From Streblospio benedicti (lineage: Eukaryota; Annelida; Polychaeta; Spionida; Spionidae): DNA of 64,000 nucleotides. This document shows positions 20,901 to 41,100 of the stretch, in pieces (within the stretch, counting starts at the first letter, position 1; each line of letters starts with the position of its first letter). A model generated the notes under the pieces. It was not told the origin of the DNA, ran no database searches, and was given only the letters and a program-made list of their open reading frames with translations. The position numbers were made by a program, and so were the translations under genes. The stretch spans positions 27,688,082-27,752,081 of the forward strand of contig CM032664.1 in the NCBI GenBank assembly GCA_019095985.1, read 5' to 3'.

Positions 20901-21633
20901 TTCAAGCTGAAAGTTTATTATGTCAGCTCTACTATTGGTCAGCGGAGCTGAGAGAAAATATCTTAAAAGATTGTATAAATATATTGATGCATAAATATTT
21001 CACTCAGTATGTAGTTATCAGCAATATTGAAGAAAAAGATATTTCCATTTTCATATATTTTTAGAATAATCATGGTAACATTTTTAGTCAGATTTATTGT
21101 TTAAATAATTGAACTAATTTAATATTTTAGTGGTTATTGTAAGGTAAGTAAACATTATAACCACCTTATTAAATGTCATTCTAAAGTTTCATAAAACATG
21201 TGTTTTAATTATTGGTAACTACACAATACATGTAATTAAGTGCAAGTCATGTAGTTAAAAACTGAAGAAACAGAATTTCTGTTAGGAGTTCTGAAATGTT
21301 TGTCACAGACCATTGAATACTTCAGTGAACGAAATGATCCGTGAAAACAATGTGTATGCCAATGGCCTGGTGACAACTATAAAGTGTAGTTGGCAAAAGT
21401 TCAGATAGCAATGATGAGTTTATGGGGAAAAACAAAGTCTCAACTACATGTATATGTCATAGCCTCAAATGCGATAGAAAACCAGTAGAATATGACGCAT
21501 AATAATCATTGACATGGGTGAAATTCTGACTGCATACAAGGTTTAAAATTTTACAGTGATTAGAATGTGTAAAGATATAGTGTTTATGATGAAAAACGCA
21601 GTGATATGAATGAGTAACTGTTGGGTGCTGCAG
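14979..21633. other. Non-coding stretch upstream of the first visible MICU3 exon
   Basis: This holds a GC-richer island at about 15185-15330, a dispersed repeat at about 16040-16110 (similar to 9440-9520), a SINE at 17315-17625, and otherwise AT-rich unique sequence. I looked for MICU-type first EF-hand or mitochondrial-presequence exons and found none. The reading frame at 20834-21062 lacks splice sites and resembles nothing I know. Confidence 0.5.
17315..17625 (+). mobile_element. tRNA-derived SINE
   Basis: The head tggccaagtggttagagagt (A box) and gggtttgattcctgg (B box) has tRNA geometry. The tail (gtgccaatgacttggtgtaa, then gtcctgagagcaagactggg and taaaccaccacatttac) recurs in the NIPBL intron at about 4995-5080 and 5170-5260. 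That indicates a dispersed family with a conserved tail. Confidence 0.75.
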
Positions 21634-30281
<8,648 letters not shown>

Positions 30282-31340
30282 ACCACCTGCTGCAAACAAC
30301 TGCGCTTGACACACGACAAGAATATGAACACTTCTACTCTTTGATGAATTCACCATTTTTTTAGTGGCTCGTCAAAGATTTCTTTTTTCTCTCCTTTATC
30401 AAAGATTAGTGATGTAGTGTTAGTTAAAATCTTTTGCCTGTCAACTCATTTGCAATGTTCATTGTCTTTTTTTCATGATGTATAATATTTCTAAACGTAA
30501 GTAGGCCATTATGTAAAATTTTTAGAAATGGACAAAAATCTTAAATAATGAAGAACTCTTTTCGGTGTCTTATGCACTTTGATATAAAATCTAAAGAATG
30601 TTCTATTTAATCTATTCTATACATGTACTGTGATCATTGGTTAATTTTTATGTTGAAATTATGTTTTCATCATCAAAGGTGTACTATGTAATCAGGTGTT
30701 TTTTTATACATTGTGATTGAAATTTTATGCTTATGTTCATCTTGTAAATCTCATTTTATAATTTTCTATCGAACAATTTAGCTAACAGTATAATGTATTC
30801 TCATTTGGTTTTTTTACACAACTTTTTGATGGTTTTGTTTTGAATGGATTGATTTTCCATTACAGTAAGTTAGTTGTATGCATGATTGATGGATGTTTGA
30901 CCTGAATTATGATGTAGAGCTAAGCTGTTATATATAATTGTTTTTTGTTTGAAAAGCCAGCAATATCATGAAAACTTGATATTACAGCCCTTTGCAATAA
31001 AACACTTAGCATTTGATAATACACTTAAAAGAATCAGGCATGGAAAATCACTGTGAATTCTGATTCTTATTATCTCGATTGTTTATATTCCAAGGACAAC
31101 TTCTTCAGGATTTCAAATAAAGGTATTGTTTTTATATTTGGACCTTTTCGATGTGCAGATACACGTAATTGTTTATTCTGGCTATTTTATTGTGTTTATG
31201 TATTTCGAGGTGTCAATACGGTTATTGATCAAACAAAATTTTATTAATATCCAAACAATTTCCTGTGATTATTTGAAGAAGTTAGTTGTATAGTTCAGAT
31301 TGTTATCTATGAATAAAGCTGTTGAAGTTACTGCTTGTTT
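30282..31340 (+). other. MICU3-like 3'UTR
   Basis: AT-rich sequence following the stop, with AATAAA near 30993 and at 31312-31317, the latter followed by a T-rich gcttgttttta. It ends where the opposite-strand GAB 3'UTR probably ends. Confidence 0.55.
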
Positions 31341-34300
31341 TTATTTACATCAGATGGTTACATTGCTCTGATTTAACTGGGTAGGAATTATAACAAAATC
31401 CAGGCAATTATATATTTATTGCATGAAATTCAAGTGTATATTGGACATCTACAATTTATTGTGACATACAATGTATTTACAATTCGCAAACTTAAAAATG
31501 TAGGACTACAAAATTATATACACAAACTTCCAACAAAATGAGAAAAAATATGAATAATCATGAATTACAACATTTAAAAACTGTTTGCAAAGTAAAATAT
31601 AACAATGCATACAAACAAACTACTATAAAAATATTTTATTGTTAAAACCAAGCAGCCTGAAATTCAACTATCAATTGTTAGATGCTACAATAATTAAAAC
31701 CTCTTAATTTTTTGCATATCACAGATTATTAAAAGAATTGTCTGCTTTACCATACCAATACATTCTACTATCATGATCTGCTTTATAAAATATGAAAAGT
31801 AGGTAAACCTCTTTAGAATATGAATGCATAAAAGATTATAAAAAGAAAATGCAAGGGTAAATATAAAACCAGAAAAAAACATTCAATTTTTTCAAATACG
31901 CACCATTGTTAAGTCTTTGAATAAATCTTAAATGATATTGCTTCTTGCACTAATAGCACAATGAATACAGTTGTAAAATACTTTTATCGAGCACAATTTA
32001 TTACTTCCGTGTAATGAATAACACTGTATGTAACATATTGCACCGACTTCTTAAGTTCTATGGAGTCTGTAGGCATCGTCTTTAGAAATTATTACTATAA
32101 AATCATTTTGATCATTTGTCTGAAACAAAGTTTTGAACTAACGGTATTACAGTCCAATCATTTCCATGTGGAAGCACAGCAATGGCAAGAAATGAAAATG
32201 GTGTTTTCTTTTTATACTTTTCTTTAAAAAAAACCAATTCAATATTATAAAATCATCAAATTCTAATTCTGAAATTGAGCAACATTATGGTAATTAATAA
32301 TGTAGCAAAATATATATATTTATAAAACAAGCATTTATAACTCCTAACTAAAAGTACACATACTTCCATATTGTTGATCTCATGAAAAGGTATAAAATAT
32401 CTAACTGAGTTACAACCTATCAACACAGTTTTCCCCTTCATCTATGTTAGCAACCAGTAAAAGTTCCTTTGTTCTACAAACAAACAGGCAACGTATTACA
32501 ACTTCAACAATGAAATAGTTTACTCTACGAGCAGCTTTGGTCTGAGCTAACAGTTACGATATATACAAATATATAATAATCTAGTGAAATGATCAAATCA
32601 AACATGCAATCTTTCTGAAAAGCTTTTACATAACTTTATGAAGCAATAACAGATTAAAATAACTGATACTTGAATATCGTCTTGTACTATTCCTCTCATA
32701 TTTGTAAAATCTGGCTATATATTTGTCTATTACACACATCACATTCGCACAAGCTTCTATTCTATGTTGACAAAAATAATAGGACTTCAAGTCACATGAC
32801 TTTCATATATACATATATAATGTGTGAATAATCAGTGGGTTTATAATTAATACTGGCTGCATGTTATGAGGAATGCTTGTAGATGATTTTCTTTCAAAGA
32901 ACTACTAGAACAAGTTCCGGCCCTTGCTCAGGGCCCATCAGCAACGCACACTTTCATAACCACGATTAAGTAACAACGCTATCTCTTAGACTTGTGTAGC
33001 AACTTAATAGTTTGTCGTGTATTTTGTTGCTACTATATACTTTTTTTTTTACTTTGATCATATAATAGCATATTAAAACATAATAATAAAGTTTCATTTG
33101 AATCCATAATATAAATATATTTGTAATCAAGCTTCGCACAACCATAACTACACATTCCTGTACATAATAATTGCTTACTGGTGCATTGTGTAATTACCAC
33201 TTTATTAACTACGATTTTAAAGATTATAAGTAAAAACAATTCCGTTTATCACTACATGTGTGACATTGACAGAGCTTGGCCTGATATCACGGGAAAAAAT
33301 TAATACCCATTTTTTTTAATATACCACAGACAGCAGCCAAATCAACAGATATATAATGAGCCATATAATTTACAACTAAGCTATTTCTGGTAGCTAGTAC
33401 AATAAAACCAAACTCACTTGATGCAGTTTTTCTCCTTTCATAGTGGTAAAATGCAATCCTATCTTTATAGGTTTTGGAGACTTAATTTTGTTGACATAAA
33501 AAGAGGAATAATTAACGGAATTCATGACATTCATTTTTGCATGTATAAATACAATTCTTTTCCCCCTAAAGAAATTTTTGTTCACCTCTCATTTGATCAT
33601 TATATGAATTCTAAACATTTTCATAAAAATCATCAAAAATGAAAAACAGTATAAAATACAAATGTCATTCAAGTACTTAATACAATTTGAACAAGTTCTA
33701 GCACCACCATAGTGGCAAGTGATAATATTGAGACAAAGCTAATAGAACATTGGCAAAAAATAATTACCAAATTGTTACAAGTTTGTGTTCACTCAGATGA
33801 AAAAAATCAATCGTAGAATTGACAACTATCAAAACGAGACAGAAAATCATAATCATCCAACAAAATATTTCAAAATACGTAATATTGATGCAGATCATTT
33901 TGTTTGTAATCAATTATTCTGCTCTTTTGCTATGGTGATACATACATATGGCAGTGTCAGATATGTCACCTTGGATTTAATTGCAAAAGCTCTTAAGTTT
34001 TTAATCATGTAGATTTGTTAAATACTATATTGCTCTTTGTTCATTTCATGCAAATACCACCTGTGGCATTTTGTAAAAAATATTTGCTACATTGACATTG
34101 TGATCTTGCACTTAAGAAGTCACTACAAACTAAAATTCACAAACTTTTGTCAATCTCTACATTAAAACATGTGTTATCATCTTTGTTAATCGTTGACACA
34201 ACATTCTTGAAAGTCGTTAAAACAAAACTTCCATCAACAATCTGTTTGAGTGTCATGTAAATCTGACCAAAAAGTGTTATGTAATACTTCATCACCTGAC

Positions 34301-34917
34301 TTGACTCACAGAATCTAACAATTATGATTCTCTGCAATGTATCTCAATCATTCTTCACAATGTGGTCATCTTCTCTTAATTCTCTCCATAATGCCGCAAA
34401 TCTATGACAATTGTTTCACCTCCATCTAGCTTCAATCAGTTCAACATCCCTCACATAGAAAAATTGCACTTCGATAACGCTACACAATCCATCTGAAAAT
34501 GAACTTCATAGTGATTCTCATCCCACAATAATTATCAGCAGATTCCTGGCACATACTTAACATCCGCGCGGAGTCCGGATGGCGGTACCATTCTTCATTG
34601 ACAGCCATTTCAAAGTTCTTGCATTTGTTGATGTACAGCGGGGGAAAAAATGCAAACTTTCATTATCAAATAACACCTCATGTATCTTCATTTCGGCAAT
34701 TTTCCAAGCACTAGCCTTCCCATCACCTCACCTGTCATCACTGACGGCATCTCTCATAACCACCCCACAGATCAGCTGTCGATCGCTCAAAGCTTCAGAC
34801 CTCTTATACTTACTTTCTTCAACAACGTTTACACACAGACAAATTATGATCATAACCGGGAACCCATCAACTCTACACTAATTCTCATTCCTCAGTCCGT
34901 CCCACCACCACTACAGC
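31341..34917 (-). other. Probable long 3'UTR of the GAB gene
   Basis: Very AT-rich, no splice-flanked coding segment on either strand. A TTTATT at 31415-31420 (AATAAA on the minus strand) is a plausible end for the minus-strand GAB message, which would make a 3'UTR of about 3.5 kb; other TTTATT/TTTTATT words lie between. The true end is not decidable here. Confidence 0.45.
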
Positions 34918-35109
34918 TCAGTCGTCGATCGACCTCTCGGAGCTCTTGCGCTTGTTCTCCACGATGCGCCGTGTCTCACTGAGCGCCATCGTCTTCACAA
35001 AGTCGATCTCGTTGTACTCAGTTGGTGACGTGTTGCCGCCGCCACCGCCACGCGTCAGTGTCGATGACATCGTCATTGTGGAAACCCGCGAGATTGGGCT
35101 GTCTGGTGC
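34918..35109 (-). CDS. GAB1: GAB terminal exon with second SHP2-type motif
   Basis: Encodes APDSPISRVSTMTMSS, a Gly run, then TEYNEIDFVKTMALSETRRI and stops after ERSIDD (TGA at 34918-34920). The Tyr, +4 Asp and +7 Lys-Thr-x-Ala-Leu spacing equals vertebrate VDYVVVDQQKTLAL. The +1 to +3 residues (NEI) differ from the hydrophobic vertebrate VVV. Confidence 0.88.
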   Translation of the reverse strand, partial: APDSPISRVSTMTMSSTLTRGGGGGNTSPTEYNEIDFVKTMALSETRRIVENKRKSSERSIDD

Positions 35110-38100
35110 CTAAAAAAGTCAGGGTGCTTGTTGTCATTCATACTGCTAAGACTTAACTTCTAAATTGGGTCATTGGGATTTTTTGTCATGTTAGCTTTTC
35201 TTTCTCAACACGGTGTATAGCATACACCACTTCTTACTAATATTACTTGCCTGGCCTGTACCAATTTAATGTGTAAGTACCATGGACCAGTGTGCAACCT
35301 GTTAGGGATATGTTTGCTCAATATCCAAATATTCACCGCCAGATCTGACCAGGAGGAGAACAAATGAACTGTATGGGACTTATTTTAAAATATTTATGCC
35401 TAGAGATTATCACTTTGAAATGAACGTGTAACCCAGTAAACATGATGCGTATATTAAAACAAATTTACACTAAAAATGGAGCTTTTTACAAGTTAACAAA
35501 AAAAATTTAAAAACTTAAGAGAAAAATACAACTATAGAACACATAGTTTATGTATTTTATTTGATAATACAACTTTTTCTGACATTCATTTATCATGGAG
35601 AGTTAGAGGCTGCAGACAATCAAGCTGATGCCTGGAGGGGAACCTCTGCAAAAAGTACACCCTTTAGATTTGTGGCAAAATTAAGCTCAAAATGTGATGG
35701 GCAGTGTTGTCACAAGGAAAATACATTTTTTATACAACTTTGATGTTAGACATTACCATTCAAAATATAAAATTTCATTACGTTCAATTTCAAATGTTGA
35801 GTTGGAATGGCAATATAATGTAGACACAAATGAGGATGGTTTATCCTAGGATAGGGCTCCAGCGTAAGCAGGTTTTTGTTTCAATGTAAGGCCTTGAGTC
35901 AGTAACTGCTTTCTAAGTAAAACTAGTCTCACCTCCTGAGCGGGTGGAGTAGCAGTGCCGCCGTGGTCTAAGTCTAGGTATTCAACTTCTCCTGGCCCTA
36001 GCCGCCGCATGCTGCTAGCGCTGCCTGGAGCAGGAGGCTTCAGCTGGAGACTAGTCACACCGGGAGGCTGCAAAGGTGGAGTCATAGCGGCACTAGTTTG
36101 GGTGCTAGAATACTTTTTCAAAGTCCAAATAATGAGTAAATTTGATTGATCAAGATACCCTGAGGGCCATCTACAGGGTTACAGTAGAGGCTTTCTATAA
36201 GACCATCTAGAGGACTAAACTCAAGTGGTCTCAATAGAGAGGTGTTTTCTTTAATAGGTTTGCGACGGTGTAATCTCTTTATAATAAAAGAAGATTAGAG
36301 AACGCAAAACCTGGTCTTATTCTAGTAGTCGCATGGTAATTTCCATCCCTGGTATCAACATGACTGACGCGTGAACATAGGCAGATCCAGGTTTTCGGAA
36401 AAGGGGAGGGGCCTGGGGGCGCTTTAAGGAAAAGGGGGAGGGGGCACACTTAACGGATTTCATGAAAAACTCAATGAAAATGAAGTATTTTGGTGGGAAA
36501 AGGGGGGCGCGCGCCCCCTTCGCTCCCCGGGATCTGCCTGAGTGAGCTGTGTGGCTGTACCTTGCTGGCTGCCGGCTGCCGACTGGCGGCTGCGGTCGGT
36601 GGCTCGTCTTCCGAGCTGCTGTCATCGTCGCTCGACGACCCACCTGTCGTGGGCTTGCGCGTGGGCAGCAGGACCTCGCTCGCGCTGTAAGGTTGAGGCG
36701 GTGGCGCGTGAATACTGAAAACATGCACAAGCCAGGAGCTATGTACAGAGGCGGAGGAGAGCGCAGCAAGCGGAAAACACACAAAATCAATAAAATCAAG
36801 CAGAAAATCAATTTGGAGAATCAAAAATTGTGAGAGCCAATTGAGTTTTATTTTATGCTGTAACAAGCAGTAAAGTAAGTCGAAGCATAATCAACCAAAT
36901 TAAAAGATTTTTATATACATTTGAAATTAAAATTGATGATTTTATTATGAAAAATTAATGAGAACAAAATTACAAATAATGTAAATAGTAATTGCAAAAT
37001 AGAAACAAGAAAAAAAGAACAAGAAAATAGAATCACCTGGTGCCGTTAAAAATCTAAACACTAACAGAAAAAATCCACACACTTTTAAACATAAGCTATT
37101 CAAAATAACCTTTTTAGACAAAAAAAAAACACAAAAAAACAGTGTGGTTTGATAAGGACAGAAAGATTTGTCACTAGCATAAATAAAACATCGAAGTATT
37201 TTGGTTTGATATTATAAAAAACACTTTTCTGAATCTTTGTAGTTGGAAAAATACAAACATCATTACAATTTTCAAAGAAATATTCAAAATTAAAAGTATC
37301 ACATAAACTCCACAAGGTTAATTAAAATGAATAAAACCTCGGTTAAATGAGTGATTTTACATAACGCTACTTACACAGACGTAATATTTACGTAAATTGG
37401 ATATGCCCTTTCGCTACGATTCAAACAAAATGATGTCTTGTGAGCAAGATGATTTAAAATTTCACAATCACTTTGATTTTTTAAAAAATAGCATCAATAT
37501 TCTCAGAGATAGCTTTTTTTCTTCTTCTACATGATGCCAGCTATTAACACTTTGCAAAGAGACCTACTTATAACTTATATTGCCTCTTAGTCCATGATAA
37601 TCAATGAACCATATTATGTCAAAATGAACCACGAACAGATCTGGAGAAAGAGCCAAGATACAGCTCCGTGGCTGGTGGTGCCACCTACCTGGAGGGTGAG
37701 CGTTTGAATGACCGTGTCCTGTGTGTGGTCACAATGGGAGAGTCCGCCTCATGGACCCCTGAAACACAAGTACTATTATGAGTAATATTACTAACATTCA
37801 TGACAGTAATATACGAGTTTCTGTGTCCCTGGGACATTACATACTTCACTTGCAGTGGATCTATGTATGTTCGCTCTGCATCATGAAGTCAATGCTGGAC
37901 CCCAGTCACAAGAATCACACTCACCATGCGGAGGTAGCTGCTGCTGTTGCTGCTGCTGCAGCTGCTGCTTCATCACGGGTTTGACGGGTTTGAGCATGGG
38001 TGGTGGGGGCACCTGGTACATGTCGTCATCACCTGGGGGGCCGGATGCTGCCGACTCCCGCTGAGCCATCACCGTGTACACCGAATCCGTGGAGATGGTC

Positions 38101-41100
38101 GAATCGCGGCCTGGAGGCACGTAGCTGTGGACAACGGGAGATTCATCGTGAGTTTAACAACATGAACACGAAAACTGGATTTAAGACACTGAAATTTCAT
38201 ATGATACAGCCTAGCATATTCAATGGTGCAGCAAAGAAACCTGTAATTTTACATTTTATGGCCAGTCCAGTATTGACTATACATAATGCTTATGATGTTG
38301 CTTGCAGACAGTTGCTAGTACTGTAGCTTATCCTTTGCGTACATTACATCACTATCAACAGGCCCATTTGAAGAGTCTTAAAAACTTCAAAATTACGCCG
38401 TAATAAAAACCATACAATACATCCACAACGTACCCGTACGTGGAGTCTGAGCGCCCGCCCGCCATGGGCATGTAGGAATCTCCCCCGCCGCCCGCCATGG
38501 GCAGGTACAGGTCCGGTCCCATTACGCTGCGGTGCGGGGCCGGCACCGGCGCCTCCATGGGCACATTGTGGCTGTTGGAAGTTGGCGCGTTGACATACTT
38601 GTGGGTTTTGGCTGGAGAGTGGCATGGAGGTGGTGGAGACAAGTCCTGCAAATGGTGATATGTGGGGTTAAAAAGGAGATGTCTCTTGCGAGTCTTGTGT
38701 TGCTTAATAGCTAGAGGGTTACTTGAAAACTAATGACTTGTCATGTATATCATGTTATTGTCATCTAATGGATCTTTTTCATGCATGTATTTTCATGCAC
38801 GATTGTTTTAGTAAAGTTGCTAAACACTATTACAAAAAAACATGGTAACAATGGCAAAGCAACATTTGATGTGGAGAAAATGATTTCTTTTAAACTTATG
38901 CAAGTTTCAATGATCATGTGGATATTGACCTAGTTTCCATTTCATTAAACATTTGATCGTTAATGATTTTTGGTTAATCCTTCATGGTAACTTCCCAGTT
39001 GCTTGCAAATGGTAGATAAAGTTTAATTTTCCTTCCTGCTTACTGAAAAGCCAACATTTACTGCCAAAAACTAAATATGCATTGCGCTTCTCAATCACAC
39101 TGTTGGTTGGTACCTGTTTACGGATATAGTCATTTCAAAAAGAAAAATACACACACTACTGTACAACTGATTTAAGAGAAGCAAGTAACCTGCAAATTTT
39201 ACCGGTTTGAAGACTAAGACAGTGTCACTCACCTTGAGCTGCGTCACTGGTGCGTGATTGGCCGAGTTTGGTGGGTAGTCATACATGTCATCAATGGCAA
39301 CGGAAGGAGGGCCCATAGGGTGCTTCTTCTGAAACAAACGTTTTTCACATACACTGACCACAAAATAGCATGCTCTTCATGCTAGATATGAAATCACAAA
39401 ACCTGGTTTGGCCTATTAAAGTTTTCTGGTCATGTAGCTCCCTAAAAATACTTCAACCGACTAACTATCGCACGAATGAGAAAAAAAAAGTTCTACTTTG
39501 ATCTATTAATTTGTGTAGAAATACTTGAGATACCATTTTATACTTTATTTATTTAAATTATAATATCATTATTTATTTATTCATATTTTATTTTATACTT
39601 AAACAAGATTTGTGACATATGGTATGCAGCATGTGGTCGCACTTTCCTTGTTTTCTGTTCTATTTCTGCTGCTTTGTAAATCAAAAATAAAATCTAATTC
39701 ATGTTGGTCAAAATTTATTTATACATGTTTCAACACCTCCAGTGTCCTTTTCAATTTAAATTGAAAAATTTCAAATACCAGTTCCAAAAACATAGAATAT
39801 TACCTATAATACCTATATACTATTCTATGTTTTTGGAACTGGCATTTGAAATTTTTTAATTTAAATTGAAAAGGACACTGAAGGTGTTGAAACATGTATA
39901 AATAAATTTCGACCAACATGAATTAGATTTCATTTTTGATTTACAAAGCAGCAGAAATAGAACAGAAAACAAGGAAAATTATTTTATACTATATATCAAC
40001 AACAAAGACTTGAACCCAACAAGTCGATGTAATTTTTTTGAGAAATCAGCAGAATATAGGTATTTTCCGCTCTTGGCACTGAGACTATCTTATTTCTTTC
40101 ACATTCCTTGCTATATTCTTATTTTCCCACCCTATTCAAGACTTTCAACACTAACACTGAACAACTAATACAAATGCCCACTTACCCCTGTTTCCGGTGG
40201 CAGGTTGATATAGCGTGTATCGGTGATGACCTCATCACCCGGTTTACTCGGCCGCGGGGGAGGAACCAGTTCTGCGAGCTGCCTGGCTGGGGAGTTACGC
40301 ATGGGCGGAGCATCGTACAGCTCGCCCTGTCCCCGCGGGTCCCCAGCCATCAGACCCTGCACACCCGCGGTTACATGATGCAGGCCAGCGTTTGTTGGAG
40401 GCACATCATAGACAGAGTCAAGTCTTCCTGGGAAAAACATAGTTCCTGGCTGCTGCGCTTGAGGTGGATGGTCGTAAATGTCCTGCTGCTGTGAAGAGGC
40501 CGGGCCTTTCATTCTCGCCGGCGGCAAGTGGCCCAACTCTGGGTCACCCTGCGACGAATGTCTACTTCCACCCGATGAAATGGAGACCCTCGCACAGCCA
40601 CCAGTCGGAGGGATATCGTAAATTTCGGATGGACTTCTTCCTCCTCCTCCGCCGCCGGCCATTGGTGGCACTTTGTAAATACTGTCGCGATCGTCATTAT
40701 ACATCGACGCAATGCCGGTCGTATTTTTGAATTTAAGATGGTTGACAGGCGGCACTTTATATAGGTCGTCGGTGTCAAAGTCGTCTTGACGATTTGGGGC
40801 ACGTGGAGGGACTTTGTATACATTGTCGTTGTCATCGGTGATGGCAGACGGCGGCACTTTGTAGATAGTGTCATCTGAGTCGTCACCGTCTGCTGATAGG
40901 TTGATATAGTTGCTTGCCTGGGACGATGCTTGCTGGGTGGGCGGAGTCTGGTACGTCTAGAGGCAAGAGACAGATGAGATTATGCATAACACAGCAGGGC
41001 ATTATAAGAAAGTCAACAGTCTCAAAATTAATTGCTAAATGGAAAATTAAAGTTATGCTATAGGTACTGTGTATGTTGGATAAGTACTTACCTGGTCTGC

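Noticed and set aside
20834-21064. 76-residue plus-strand frame MNGHLVNVLWEHYVGTV
   Set aside because: AT-rich, no flanking splice sites in the right phase, no resemblance to MICU N-terminal sequence.
36105-36121. Upstream acceptor ctag for the GAB exon with VEYLDLD
   Set aside because: It would leave one extra base and break the frame with the preceding exon; the cctttgcag site 37 bp further in fits.
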